64,000 nucleotides of DNA from CAVSDF01 sp963726715 (GCA_963726715.1 CAVSDF010000001.1:110186-174185); one strand, 5' to 3'; shown: positions 19,536 through 30,526, counted from the first letter of the stretch. Notes: generated from the letters alone by a model not told the origin. Numbers and translations: made by a program.

Positions 19536-21603
19536 ATGGCCTCCCCGCCCGACGCCCCGTCGCCCGATCCGGCGTCTGATTCCACGCCCGATCCACTCTC
19601 CGCCGCCGCGCCCGCGCCGCAGCCGTCCGGTACCGCCGAACACGACCCCGACGCCGTCGCCGTCGAGGCGCCCGGCAGCGAGGCGGCGGCCGTCTCGGTC
19701 GTCGGAGCGCCTCCGGGGGGAGAATCTGGCGGAGAGGAGGTCGTGAGCGCGGCGGCGAAGGCCGCGCCCGAGTCCGACGCGCGCGGGTTCGACGGGCGCC
19801 TGTTCCGGCGGATTCTCGGCTTCCTGCGCCCGCAGCGCGCGTGGGTGGCCGTCGCGTTCGTCAGCGTCATGGTCGCCGCGTTCCTCGGGCCGCTGCGCCC
19901 CCGGCTCATCCAGATCGCCATCGACGACTACGTGACGACGGGCGACCTCGGCGGGCTCAACCGCTTCATGCCGCTGCTCGTCGCGCTGCTCGCGGGCGAG
20001 GCCGTGCTCTCGTTCGTCAACGGCTACCTGACGCAGTGGATCGGGCAGCGCGCCATCCTCGATTTGCGCACGACGGTCTTCCGGCACCTGCTGCGGCAGC
20101 CGCTCGCCTTCTTCGACCGGCAGGCCATCGGGCGCCTCATCACGCGCACGACGCGATGTGGAAAGCCTCTCCGACGTGCTCTCGGCAGGCGTCGTGACGA
20201 TCCTCGGGGACCTCTTCCGGCTCATCTTCATCGCCTATTTCATGGTGACGCTCGACTGGCGTCTGGCGCTCATCTCGATGGCGGTGCTGCCGCTCATGTT
20301 CTGGTCGACGGGGTGGTTTCGGCGCACCGTGCGGCTTCAGTACCGCGAGACGCGGGCGCAGGTGGCGCGCCTCAACGCGTTCGTGCAGGAGCACGTGACG
20401 GGCATGAGCGTCGTGCAGCTCTTCGGGCGCGAGCGCGAGGAGGGGCGGCGCTTCCGCGAGGCCAACGACGCGCACCGCGTGGCGCAGAACAAGACCGTCT
20501 TCTCGTTCTCGATCTTCTTCCCGCTCGTCGAGGTCATCGCCGCCATCGCGCTCGGCCTCGTCGTGTGGGCGGGCGGGCTGCTCTCGGTGCGCGACGCGGT
20601 GTCGCTTGGCGTGCTCGTCGCCTTCATCCAGTACGTGCGGCAGTTCTTCGAGCCGATCCGCAACTTGTCCGACCAGTACAACACGCTCCTCGGGGCGATG
20701 GCGGGCGCCGAGCGCATCTTCGACGTCCTCGACCGCGACGAGCGCCTGCCCGAGATCGCCGCGCCGTACGCGCCCGCCGCGCTGCGCGGCGAGATCGCGT
20801 TCGAGAACGTCTGGTTCGCCTACGACGCCGCCGAGGCCGAGGCGGCGGGCCGCGAGCCGTCGTGGATCCTGCGCGACGTGTCGTTCACGGTGCCGGTGGG
20901 CACCTCGACCGCCCTCGTCGGCGCAACGGGCGCGGGCAAGACGACGGTCATCGGCCTGCTGCTGCGTTTCTACGACGTGCAGAAGGGCCGGGTCACGGTC
21001 GACGGTGTGGACGTGCGCGACTTCTCCGTCGCGGCGCTGCGGCGCGAGATCGGGCTCGTCTTGCAGGACGTGTTCCTCTTCTCCGGATCGGTCGAGCAGA
21101 ACCTGACGCTCGGCGACGGGGCGGTCGATGCGGCCCGCGTGCGGGCGGCGGCGGAGGCCATCGGGGCCGAGCGCTTCATCGAGCGCCTGCCCGGCGGCTA
21201 CGCCTTCAACGTCAAGGAGCGCGGCGCCGTCCTCTCGCACGGGCAGCGGCAGATGCTCTCGTTCGTCCGCGCGCTCGTCTACGACCCGGCGGTGCTCGTG
21301 CTCGACGAGGCGACGTCGAGCGTGGACACGGAGACCGAGGAAGCGATCCAGAGCGCCCTCGAACGCCTCCTCGACGGGCGCACGTCGGTGGTGGTCGCGC
21401 ACCGGCTCTCGACGATCCAGCACGCCGAGCAGATCCTCGTCATGCACCGCGGCGAGGTGCGCGAGCGGGGCACGCACCAGGCGCTGCTCGCGCGCGGCGG
21501 CCTCTACCGCCGCCTCTACGACCTCCAGCGCCACACCGCCCCCGAGCACGGCGACGGCAGCGCGGCGCGGGTCGCTACACCCCCTCCTGCCGCTGCGGCC
21601 TGA
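19536..21603 (+). CDS. ABC exporter, fused permease-ATPase, MsbA-like (one frameshift)
   Basis: About 689 codons. An unusually long Pro/Ala-rich N-terminus (about 80 residues) precedes a six-helix ABC exporter membrane domain (FDGRLFRRILGFLRPQRAWV onward). The ATPase has Walker A GATGAGKTT, signature LSHGQRQML and Walker B VLVLDEATSS. The frame changes near 20150, where an extra base lies in ACGACGCGATGTGG; downstream, DVESLSDVLSAGVV continues the first transmembrane/coupling region exactly. It would export lipids or drugs as a dimer in the inner membrane. ATG 19536 follows a C-rich leader. Confidence 0.83.
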
Positions 21604-22161
21604 ACCGAAGGTCCGCGAAGCGAAACGGCCTCCGCAGCGGTCCTCCCCCACGACCGCGGGGGAGGTGCCCGAAGGGCGGAGGGGGCTGGACGGGCGTGGG
21701 GAGGCCCGAACCCCGAAGGGGACCGCGAAGCGAAGGGCGGAGGGGGACGCCGCTCCCTCATCCAGCCCATCGTGGCCGTGGCCGCGCGCTCGTGTCAGAA
21801 CAAGAGCACACGCGAGGCCGCCGCCGCGCAGGCGCTCGACACCCTCCACGCGGCAGAAAATCGCTGTGCGCCATCGAAGGCGCCGGTGGAGAGTGGCGGG
21901 TGAAGATCAGGGGGCAACCGGGCGCGTCTGCTCACGCCTTGCGGGTGTGCCGCTTGCCGATGGGACCGAGCGGGCAGGCCCAGAGGTGCCCGCAAAGGCG
22001 CCCGAGCGGCACACCACCGGCGTGGCGGCGAGCGTGGGAGGAAGGCGCGTCCGAGGTCTCCGGCGGAGACGCATCGCACGTCGCATTCACGACCCTCGGC
22101 GCCCTCGCGTCCGCCCCGCGCCGAATCGTGTATCTTCTGTTAAGGCCCTTCCCCCCCTCCC
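21604..22161. other. repeat-rich intergenic region
   Basis: About 560 bp with no supported gene. Around 21637-21690 lies TCCTCCCCCACGACCGCGGG followed by GGAGGTGCCCGAAGGGCGG, the same family as 60376-60447; part of the unit (CGAAGGGCGGAGGGGG) recurs at about 21732-21750. A TATCTTC box at 22131-22137 may serve the gene at 22162. Confidence 0.55.
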
Positions 22162-22782
22162 GTGCTCCACGCTCTCCCGGCCGATGCCCTGCTCGACGCC
22201 GACGCACTGCCGCTCACCGTCGATGAAGGGCTGACGCCCGATGCGGACGATGCCGTCTTCGCATTCGCGCCCATCCCCGATGCCCGCCCGGCTCAGGCGC
22301 GCGCCGCCGCCGCCGCGGCCGCCGTCGCCGAACTGCCCGTTTCGGCGTGGATGCAGGCGCCCGCTGTCGTGCCCGAGACGATGCGCGCGAGCGACCTCGC
22401 CGTCTACATCGACACCGCCGGGCGACGCCACGTGTTCGTCTCCGACGCCGACGGACGCCTCTGCGGCCTCGTCAACCGTGCCCGCCTGCTGCGCCACCTC
22501 GTTGCCCGCCGCCTCTCCGGCGCCCTCGCCGACCACGACCTGCGCGTCGGCGACCTCGTCGTCCGCGACCTCATCACGACCACGCCCGAGGCGTCCGCCG
22601 CCGCCGCGCTCTGCGAGATGCGCCGCCACCACGTCGGCTCGCTCCCGGTCGTCGACGCCGACGGCCACCTCGTCGGCCTCGTCTCCGAGCGCCTGCTGAT
22701 GCCCGTCGCCGACGCCGTCATCGCCGCCGCGTCCGCCTTCGCGCCCGTCGCCGCGCCCGCCGCGCCGTCGCACGACGCCTGA
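22162..22782 (+). CDS. CBS-domain pair protein
   Basis: A 206-residue protein: an acidic N-terminal segment (1-58) then two CBS motifs, about 60-118 (VFVSDADGRLCGLVNRARLL) and 125-190 (VGDLVVRDLITTTPEASAAA, LPVVDADGHLVGLVSERLL). CBS pairs bind adenine nucleotides and usually regulate a partner protein. It is 55 nt upstream of a GCS2 protein that itself ends in a CBS pair, so the two probably form one regulatory unit. The start is GTG 22162; a TATCTTC box lies 25 nt upstream. Confidence 0.78.
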   Translation: MLHALPADALLDADALPLTVDEGLTPDADDAVFAFAPIPDARPAQARAAAAAAAVAELPVSAWMQAPAVVPETMRASDLAVYIDTAGRRHVFVSDADGRLCGLVNRARLLRHLVARRLSGALADHDLRVGDLVVRDLITTTPEASAAAALCEMRRHHVGSLPVVDADGHLVGLVSERLLMPVADAVIAAASAFAPVAAPAAPSHDA

Positions 22783-22837
22783 CCCGCGCCCGCCTCGCCC
22801 TCCGCCTTCTCCTCGCCACCCGCCCCCGATACGCCCG

Positions 22838-24811
22838 ATGGGTGACCTCAACGTCTCGCAGTTCCACGACCAGGACGGTCTCCGCCACTTCACGCGCCAG
22901 CTTTTGCAGGATGTTCGTGCGTTAGAGTACATGCTCGAACGCGGCGATTTCGAGACCGGGCAGCGCCGCATCGGCGCCGAGCAGGAGCTGTTCCTCGTCG
23001 ACGACCACTTCAACCCGGCGCCCATCGTCGAGGACGTGCTCGCGCGCAACACCGACCCGCGCGTCGTGACCGAGCTGACGAAGTTCAACCTCGAGTTCAA
23101 CCTCGACCCGCTCGACTTCGGCGGCGACGCGCTCGGGCGGATGGAGGCGCAGATCGTCGAACTCCTCGCCAGCGTCCGCGAGACCGTCAAGAGCGTCGGC
23201 GGCGACGTGGTGATGTGCGGCATCCTGCCGACGATCCACCTGAGCGACCTGACGCTCGACAACCTGACCCCGCGCCCGCGCTACTTCGCGCTCGACGAAG
23301 CCATCCAGCGCCTCCGCGGCGGCGCCGGGCAGTTCCAGATCCGCGGCACCGACGAGCTGTTCGTCAAGCACGACGGGATGATGATGGAGGGGTGCAACAC
23401 ATCGTTTCAGACACACTTCCAGGTCGATCCCGAGAACTTCGCGGCGTACTACAACATCGCGCAGCTCGTCGCCGCGCCGGTTCTCGCCATCGGCACCAAC
23501 TCGCCGCTCCTCTTCGGCAAGGACCTGTGGCGCGAGACGCGCATCGCGCTCTTCCAGCAGGCCGTCGACATGCGCTCGTCGAACCTGTACCTCCGCGAGA
23601 TGTCGCCGCGCGTGCATTTCGGCAGCCGGTGGGTGAAGGAATCGGTGGCCGAACTCTACAAAGAGGATGTCTCGCGTTTCCGCGTCCTCCTCGCCTCCGA
23701 TTCGCAGGACGAAGACCCGTTCACGTCGCTCGCCGAGGGCCGCGTGCCGCGGTTGCGCTCGCTCATGCTGCACAACGGAACGGTCTACCGCTGGAACCGC
23801 GCCGTCTACGGCATCTCGAAGAACGCCGACGGCAGCGAGTCCCCGCACCTGCGCATCGAGAACCGTATCCTCCCCGCCGGCCCCACCGCCGCCGATGAGG
23901 TCGCCAACGCCGCGCTCTGGTTCGGCCTGGTGAGCGCGCTTTATGCGCACCTGGGCGATGTGTCGGACAAGATGCGCTTCGACGATGCCCGCGCCAACTT
24001 CGTCGCCGCCGCGCGTCAGGGCCTCGGGGCGACGTTCACGTGGCTCGACGGCGGGCGCCATCCGGCCTCGCGCCTCCTCCGCGACGTGCTCATTCCTCTC
24101 GCCGACGAAGGCCTCGCCCTCGCGGGCGTCTCCGATGCCGACCGCAGCCGCTACATGGGCATCCTCGACGCCCGCGTGGCGAGCGGCCAGAACGGCGCCG
24201 AGTGGATGATCCGCTCGATGGCGACGATGCGCGAGACGGCGCCGACGAGCACGCGCGCCGAGCGCCATTCGTCGCTCGTCGGGGCGATGATCGAACACCA
24301 GACGGCCAACACGCCGGTTCACGAATGGCCGCCGGCCACGATCGACGACGGGCGGCGGGCGCGGCGCCTCGAGCGCACGCGCGTCGAGCACTTCATGACG
24401 ACCGACCTGTTCACCGTCCACGGCGACGAACTCGTCGACCTCGTCGCCTGCTTGATGGACTGGCAGCGCATCCGCCACGTGCTGGTCGAGGACGAGCAGC
24501 ACAAACTCATCGGCATCGTCTCGCACCGGAGCCTGCTGCGCTACCTCGTCCGCACGCCCATCGCCGACCCCGCCTCGGAATCCGCCGCGCGCGAGGTGCC
24601 GGTGCGCGAGATCATGGTCACCGACGTCGTCACCGTCACGCCGGAAACGCCGACGTACGACGCGATGCGGCTGATGCGCGAGAAGGGCGTCGGCGCGCTC
24701 CCGGTGCTGCGCGACGGCCAGCTCGTCGGCCTGATCACCGAGCGCGACTTCGTCGAGATCGCCGGGCAGATCCTGGAGCGCCAGTGGAGCGACGGCGCGG
24801 TCGAGGCGTGA
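22838..24811 (+). CDS. glutamate-cysteine ligase-like (GCS2) enzyme fused to two CBS domains
   Basis: A 657-residue protein. Residues about 40-450 are the GCS2/GshA-type ATP-grasp-like ligase domain (RIGAEQELFLVD, EFNLDPLDFGG, MMMEGCNTSFQTHFQ, RIENRILPAGPT). Residues about 513-570 and 585-645 are CBS motifs (EHFMTTDLFTVHGDELVDLV; VPVREIMVTDVVTVTPETPT). GCS2 enzymes join glutamate to an amine or cysteine thiol precursor in the cytoplasm; the CBS tail suggests control by ATP/AMP. Substrate could be cysteine (glutathione or a relative) or another amine; no gshB is in the window. The EFNLDP and GAEQE metal/ATP residues are intact. Confidence 0.82.
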   Translation: MGDLNVSQFHDQDGLRHFTRQLLQDVRALEYMLERGDFETGQRRIGAEQELFLVDDHFNPAPIVEDVLARNTDPRVVTELTKFNLEFNLDPLDFGGDALGRMEAQIVELLASVRETVKSVGGDVVMCGILPTIHLSDLTLDNLTPRPRYFALDEAIQRLRGGAGQFQIRGTDELFVKHDGMMMEGCNTSFQTHFQVDPENFAAYYNIAQLVAAPVLAIGTNSPLLFGKDLWRETRIALFQQAVDMRSSNLYLREMSPRVHFGSRWVKESVAELYKEDVSRFRVLLASDSQDEDPFTSLAEGRVPRLRSLMLHNGTVYRWNRAVYGISKNADGSESPHLRIENRILPAGPTAADEVANAALWFGLVSALYAHLGDVSDKMRFDDARANFVAAARQGLGATFTWLDGGRHPASRLLRDVLIPLADEGLALAGVSDADRSRYMGILDARVASGQNGAEWMIRSMATMRETAPTSTRAERHSSLVGAMIEHQTANTPVHEWPPATIDDGRRARRLERTRVEHFMTTDLFTVHGDELVDLVACLMDWQRIRHVLVEDEQHKLIGIVSHRSLLRYLVRTPIADPASESAAREVPVREIMVTDVVTVTPETPTYDAMRLMREKGVGALPVLRDGQLVGLITERDFVEIAGQILERQWSDGAVEA

Positions 24812-24913
24812 GGTGCTACCGCGCGATCCACCGCCGCCCGGAACCCGCCTCCAGCGTGTAGAGTGCGGGGAGACCCCGCTGCGCCGGGCGTCATCCTCTC
24901 CCCAACGCCCCTC

Positions 24914-25105
24914 ATGACGATGCCGACCTCGCCTCGCCCCACTGACGCGCCTGCGGCCTCCCGGCGGCGTGAGCCTGCCCGGACCGCGAAGGCTGTCCCC
25001 GTGCTTGCCGAAAAGGCCGGACTGCTCGTCTACACCGGCCCCATCCCCGAGGGCACCGGCACCTCCGCCGCGCTTGACGCCTATATGCGCGAGAGTCGGG
25101 GATGA
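24914..25105 (+). CDS. putative antitoxin of a VapBC-type pair
   Basis: A 63-residue protein whose C-terminal half (AGLLVYTGPIPEGTGTSAAL) resembles small antitoxins paired with PIN toxins. Its last codons overlap the toxin start by 4 nt (ATGA), typical of translational coupling in toxin-antitoxin operons. ATG 24914 was chosen over the upstream GTG 24863 because a C-rich leader immediately precedes it. The basic N-terminus could bind DNA and autoregulate (inference). Confidence 0.6.
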   Translation: MTMPTSPRPTDAPAASRRREPARTAKAVPVLAEKAGLLVYTGPIPEGTGTSAALDAYMRESRG

Positions 25106-25524
25106 TCTACGTTGACACGTCCATTCTCGTGCGGGCGAGCGTGGCGCGCGCCGACCGCCACGCCGAGGCGCTCGAATGGATCGACGGTGCGGGCGCCGAA
25201 ACCGGCCTTGCCACCTCGACGCACGCGCTCGCCGAACTGTTCAGCGTCGTCAGCGGCTTCTTCCAGACCCCGCACGACGTGTCCCGGCGCATCGTGGCGC
25301 GCGTGCGGCAGCGGTTCTCCATCGTCACGCTCGATGAGGGCAGCTACCTCGACGCCATCGAACGAACGATGCAGATCGGACGGTCAGGGCCTACCGTCTA
25401 CGACGCGCTTCACGTCGTCGCAGCCGACAAGGTGGGCGCCACGCGCCTCGCCTCTGCCGACGAGAAGTCGTTCCCCTTCCTGCTGCCCGCCTCCATGTTC
25501 GTCAACCCGATCAGAAGGGCATAG
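25102..25524 (+). CDS. vapC: PIN-domain ribonuclease toxin, VapC-like
   Basis: A 140-residue PIN protein. It begins MIYVDTSILVRA with the first acidic residue; THALAELFSV has the second; YDALHVVAADKVGATRLASA carries the third and fourth acidic metal ligands (D in TVYDALH, D in ASADEK). VapC toxins cleave tRNA or rRNA with Mg/Mn. The 4-nt overlap with the preceding small gene makes a stand-alone type II toxin-antitoxin unit. Confidence 0.82.
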   Translation: MIYVDTSILVRASVARADRHAEALEWIDGAGAETGLATSTHALAELFSVVSGFFQTPHDVSRRIVARVRQRFSIVTLDEGSYLDAIERTMQIGRSGPTVYDALHVVAADKVGATRLASADEKSFPFLLPASMFVNPIRRA

Positions 25525-25598
25525 CCCACCTGCCCACGTGAGGGCAGGGCGCAGGCGTGGAGAGCCAGTGACGGACGCAGCACGCGCGGCTGAGGCGT

Positions 25599-25605
25599 TA
25601 TCTTG
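25599..25605 (+). promoter_or_regulatory. TATCTTG -7-like element
   Basis: TATCTTGCCCC lies 32 nt upstream of the ATG at 25638, one of the cleanest copies of the recurring TATCTTG box. Confidence 0.4.
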
Positions 25606-25637
25606 CCCCATCCCCACCCGCCCCGACGCCAGACGCG

Positions 25638-26060
25638 ATGCCCGACACGCCGGACCGCCCCGACACTTCCTCCTCGGCTCCGATGACCGAGACGCAGGCC
25701 GAGGCCGCGCAGCACACCGCAGACGCCGAGGCCAACAGCGGCCGGACCGTCTCCGGCGGCGGCACGACGTTCGTGACCGTCTTCCTCGTCACCGCGCTCA
25801 CGCTCGTGCTCATCGCGGTGCCGTTCTTCCTCTTCCCCGGCCTCGAAGGCTCCGACGTGGTCGCCCGCCGCGTGGACGACAGCACCCGCACGGCTCTCAC
25901 GCTCGCGCAGGACAGCATGGCCGAGCGCCTGCACACCGGCGGCGAGGTCCGCGACACGAGCGGCCGCGTCGTCGGCCGCACCCTCCCCATCGACAGCGTG
26001 ATGGCGCGGATGGCGACCGGAGCCGACGGGAGCGCCGCCACGGCACTCGTCAACCGCTGA
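25638..26060 (+). CDS. single-pass membrane protein, unknown
   Basis: A 140-residue protein: polar acidic N-terminus (1-45), one strong transmembrane helix (about 46-70, TFVTVFLVTALTLVLIAVPF), then a charged extracytoplasmic or cytoplasmic tail with Asp/Arg/Thr. No family recognised. It has a TATCTTG promoter-like box and ends 27 nt from the convergent small gene on the minus strand. Confidence 0.55.
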   Translation: MPDTPDRPDTSSSAPMTETQAEAAQHTADAEANSGRTVSGGGTTFVTVFLVTALTLVLIAVPFFLFPGLEGSDVVARRVDDSTRTALTLAQDSMAERLHTGGEVRDTSGRVVGRTLPIDSVMARMATGADGSAATALVNR

Positions 26061-26086
26061 CAAGCACCAGACGACGCTGAGGCCAC

Positions 26087-26449
26087 TCAGGGAGTGGGCT
26101 TCTTGGACGCTGCGGCGGCAGCGACGGCGGCCTTGGCGCGCGACGGACGCGGCTTGCGCGTCGGCGGGGGCGTGTACGGCTCGGCGAGTTCGTAGACGGT
26201 GCCGAGGTGGTGCTCGCCCGTGGGGACGACGTCGCCGGAGGCGATGAGGACGCGGGCGATGTCGAAGGCGCACATCTCGTAGCCCTTCTCGGCCATCCAG
26301 AAGTTGGCGCGGCGCTTCTCGGCGGCGACGATGAGCACGTAGCCTTTCGAGAGCTTCTGACGCGCGTGGAGTCCCCACTTGTCGCGCGAGATGGACGGGC
26401 CGACGCGGCGTTCGCTGTTGCCGCTGGCATCGGGGGTGTTCTCGGACAA
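26087..26449 (-). CDS. small conserved-looking protein, unknown
   Basis: A 120-residue protein with a compact core (WGLHARQKLSKGYVLIVAAE, NFWMAEKGYEMCAFDIARVL, residues about 24-85) and a Lys/Ala/Pro-rich tail (from about 92) typical of nucleic-acid-binding or flexible extensions. No family recognised. Codon use matches neighbouring genes and the core alternates hydrophobic and polar residues convincingly. Confidence 0.5.
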   Translation of the reverse strand: MSENTPDASGNSERRVGPSISRDKWGLHARQKLSKGYVLIVAAEKRRANFWMAEKGYEMCAFDIARVLIASGDVVPTGEHHLGTVYELAEPYTPPPTRKPRPSRAKAAVAAAAASKKPTP

Positions 26450-26750
26450 GGTGCAGGCTGGATTGAGGCGCGCCGGGGTACCGGGAGGTGCTCACGATTG
26501 TTTCACTTACGTCGATGTGTGTGGGGCGACGGTGCGAGCGACGGTGCGCAGATGCAGCGTCTTCGATGGGCGTCCGAGCGCGCCGGGCGCGAGGGTTTGC
26601 GCCTTTCTGGTCTGCCGGACGCGTGCGCAGTCGCGGCGGCGGTCGCCCCGTCGGGTTCGGCGATTTCTTTCGCGCGGAGGTTATGCGGTGGCGCGCGGCG
26701 CATCTAGGACGGGGAGCGTGGCCTCCTTCCCTCCGCGCTCCCCCCGCGAG
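26450..26750. other. intergenic region upstream of comM
   Basis: About 300 bp between divergent genes. Nothing recognised except GC-rich open frames; no repeat or RNA. Confidence 0.4.
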
Positions 26751-28313
<1,563 letters not shown>

Positions 28314-28378
28314 CGGACGCGCGGCGCCGAATCGGGTGTCGGCGTTCGCATCTTGCGCCGACCTCCACGCCCGCGCCG

Positions 28379-28837
28379 ATGCCGATCCCCGCCGATCTCC
28401 TCCCCACCACCACCGACGGCCCCGACGCCACCGTTGCGCTCGGGCGGCGCATCGGGACGGCGCTCACGCCGGGCGAGGTCGTCGCGCTCGTCGGCGATCT
28501 CGGGGCAGGCAAGACGCACTTCGTGCAGGGCGTCGTGGCCGGGATGGGCGGCGATGCAGGCGAGGTGACGAGTCCGACGTTCGCCATCGTCCACACGTAC
28601 GCGACGCCGCGCGGGCCGCTCCACCACATCGACGCCTACCGCGTCGAGCGCCCGGCAGACTTCGCGGAGATCGGCGGCGAGACGTACCTCGACGACCTCG
28701 CCGCCGTCGTCGTCGTCGAGTGGCCGTCGCGCATCGCGGCGGCGCTTCCGGCGGAGACGGTCGTGGTGCGGATCGAGCAGGTGGGCGAAACGGCGCGGCG
28801 GTTCACGCAGCTTTCAGCGCTTCTGGCAAACGAGTAA
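28379..28837 (+). CDS. tsaE: tRNA threonylcarbamoyladenosine ATPase TsaE
   Basis: A 152-residue P-loop ATPase of normal family length. GDLGAGKTHFVQGV (about residues 39-52) is Walker A, TSPTFAIVHTY the family signature, and LHHIDAYRV follows. TsaE drives the TsaBD complex in t6A37 modification of tRNAs reading ANN codons. ATG 28379 is 11 residues before the conserved DGPD/ALG segment. A perfect-looking hairpin begins at its stop codon. Confidence 0.9.
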   Translation: MPIPADLLPTTTDGPDATVALGRRIGTALTPGEVVALVGDLGAGKTHFVQGVVAGMGGDAGEVTSPTFAIVHTYATPRGPLHHIDAYRVERPADFAEIGGETYLDDLAAVVVVEWPSRIAAALPAETVVVRIEQVGETARRFTQLSALLANE

Positions 28838-28867
28838 ACCTGACGGGTCTCCCAGACCTGTCAGGTT
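28837..28867. repeat. AACCTGAC...GTCAGGTT palindrome
   Basis: AACCTGACGGGTCT and AGACCTGTCAGGTT pair in 13 of 14 positions around a 3-nt loop, beginning at the tsaE stop. A second member with a perfect 12-bp stem follows the S46 peptidase (47344-47379). It could act as a terminator-like hairpin, but has no T-run. Confidence 0.7.
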
Positions 28868-28908
28868 GGCGGTGGCTTCCAGCGATGCGCGTCGGGTGCG
28901 GCGCGTGT

Positions 28909-29061
28909 CAGGCGGAATCGGCACCCCAGATGTGCATTCAAACGGTTCGTAGGGGCGGGTCTCGACCCGCCCGGTTGCGCCCCCGCCGGCCCAGAGACGG
29001 CACGGGACCCGAATCCGCAACGACGCACGCATCGCCGATCCCCAGATTTCGCGTCAGGCGA
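28909..29061 (+). repeat. dispersed repeat copy B
   Basis: Same-orientation relative of 2020-2162: ATGTGCATTCAAACGGTTCG, GTAGGGGCGGG, AACGACGCA and terminal TCAGGCGA are shared. GGGTCTCGACCCGCC inside it is a local palindrome. Its end again coincides with the stop codon of a minus-strand gene (29054). Confidence 0.65.
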
Positions 29062-29800
29062 TGAGCACGATGGCGCCCATCATGCGGCCGGTCGTCCCGC
29101 CGGAGGCGCGGTGCGAGAAGAAGCGCGCATCGCGGGCGGTGCAGGCGCCGTCGGTTTCGATGTTCGCGTCGGGGACACCGGCGGCGGTGAGGCGGGCGCG
29201 GAGTTCGGCGGGAAGGTCGGCGTGGCGGCGGTCGGCGCGGCCCGCGCGGACGTGTGCCGGTGCGAAGTGCGCGGCCACGTCTGGCCCGACCTCGAAGGCC
29301 TCCTGTGAGATGCACGGCCCGACGTACGCGAGCGTCCGCGCGGCGTCAGCGCCGAGGGCGGCCATCTGGCGCAGCGTCTCCTCGGCGACGCCGCCGACGG
29401 CTCCGCGCCACCCGGCGTGGCACGCGCCGACGACGCGCGCCTCGGGGTCGGCAAAGAGGATCGAGGCGCAGTCGGCGGCCGTCATGCAGAGCAGGACGCC
29501 CGCCGTCGCCGTCACGAGGCCATCGACGCCGCGGTAGAGGCCGCCGTGCGTGACCGGCAGCACATCGGTGCCGTGGACCTGCCCGGCGATGGCGGCGTCT
29601 TCCGGCGATACCTCGAATGCGGCGAAGAAGCGGCGGCGGTTCTCGGCCACGGCGGCGGGATCGTCGGCAGTCGAGAGGCCGAGGTTGAGCGAGCCGTAGG
29701 GCGCGGCGCTCGCGCCTCCGCCGCGCGTGCTGAACCCGGCGCGGACGCCCTCGGCATCCCGGAAGATCGCCGGGCGAAGCAGCGGCAGCAGGTCCGTCAT
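29054..29800 (-). CDS. laccase-domain (YfiH/PgeF, DUF152) protein
   Basis: A 248-residue protein with family metal ligands: GQVHGTDV, TAADCASILF and CHAGWRGAVGG (His, Cys, His). YfiH/PgeF proteins act in peptidoglycan editing or as purine nucleoside phosphorylases/adenosine deaminases. ATG 29800 overlaps the stop of the upstream response regulator by 4 nt, so the two are translationally coupled. Confidence 0.85.
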   Translation of the reverse strand: MTDLLPLLRPAIFRDAEGVRAGFSTRGGGASAAPYGSLNLGLSTADDPAAVAENRRRFFAAFEVSPEDAAIAGQVHGTDVLPVTHGGLYRGVDGLVTATAGVLLCMTAADCASILFADPEARVVGACHAGWRGAVGGVAEETLRQMAALGADAARTLAYVGPCISQEAFEVGPDVAAHFAPAHVRAGRADRRHADLPAELRARLTAAGVPDANIETDGACTARDARFFSHRASGGTTGRMMGAIVLIA

Positions 29801-30198
29801 CCTCGCACGTCGAGCATCTGGACGACCGCGTCGAGCAGCGTGTCCATCTCGAACGGCTTGCGGACAGTCAGGTCGAAGACCGACAGGTCGTGCTCGTCGC
29901 GCCGCCCGGTGCCGGTCGCGTAAGCGGTGCAGGCAATGGCGGGAACGTCGCGGTACTGCGTCTGCGCGCGCGCCCCGCGGAGGAGTTCGACGCCGGTGCG
30001 CGGCCCTCCGAGGTGAATGTCGAAGACGAAGAGGTCGAACGGACGCCCGTCGAGGAGCGCCGCGGCCTCGTCGAAGGAATGAGCGACGGAGACCGCGAAA
30101 CGGTCTTCCAAGATCATCTCGAGCAGATCCGCGGTGTCCGGATTGTCCTCCACGACGAGGAGGCGTGCCGGGGCAGCAGTGGAAGTCGAGGGGGGCAT
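29797..30198 (-). CDS. single-domain response regulator
   Basis: A 133-residue receiver domain: ARLLVVEDNPDTADLLEMIL at the start (acidic pocket D), LFVFDIHLGGPRTGVELL (phospho-Asp near residue 63), and VRKPF (conserved Lys). It lacks an output domain, as CheY-like stand-alone receivers do. ATG 30198 begins 11 residues before the first strand; the frame upstream is open but unlike a receiver. ATGA overlap with the laccase-domain gene. A partner could be any of the three hybrid kinases (speculative). Confidence 0.83.
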   Translation of the reverse strand: MPPSTSTAAPARLLVVEDNPDTADLLEMILEDRFAVSVAHSFDEAAALLDGRPFDLFVFDIHLGGPRTGVELLRGARAQTQYRDVPAIACTAYATGTGRRDEHDLSVFDLTVRKPFEMDTLLDAVVQMLDVRG

Positions 30199-30318
30199 CG
30201 CGGGAGCAGCACGTTGGGGAGGGGTTCGCCGGGTGCGCGGCAGAGGGACCACGGGGGCGAGCAGTGAGCCTCAACCGGAGGCTGCGAGGGCGGGTCCGGC
30301 GGGATGCGCGGCTCTCGT

Positions 30319-30338
30319 TACGAACCCCGGCGTTCGTA
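30319..30338. promoter_or_regulatory. 7-bp inverted repeat upstream of the response regulator
   Basis: TACGAAC (30319-30325) and GTTCGTA (30332-30338) are exact complements with 6 nt between. It lies 121 nt upstream of the minus-strand response regulator start, within the about 330-bp intergenic region 30199-30526, in which no gene was seen. Possibly an operator. Confidence 0.35.
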
Positions 30339-30526
30339 TGTGCCAAAGGTGACGCCCGGGTAAAGGCCTCGGCAGACAAGTGCAGACGTGTGTTCGCCTC
30401 GCCTCACTCGATGCCTCGTTTCGTCCCGGTCGAAGGGGCAGAGTGGCCGAAACAGCCGATGGGAGACGGACACAAAGGGTACACTCTCGACCGTGATCCC
30501 GCGGAGCGCACGGACGGGGGACTGCG

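Noticed and set aside
29061..29537. Plus-strand open frame opposite the laccase-domain gene
   Set aside because: Antisense of a conserved protein with all metal-ligand motifs present on the minus strand.
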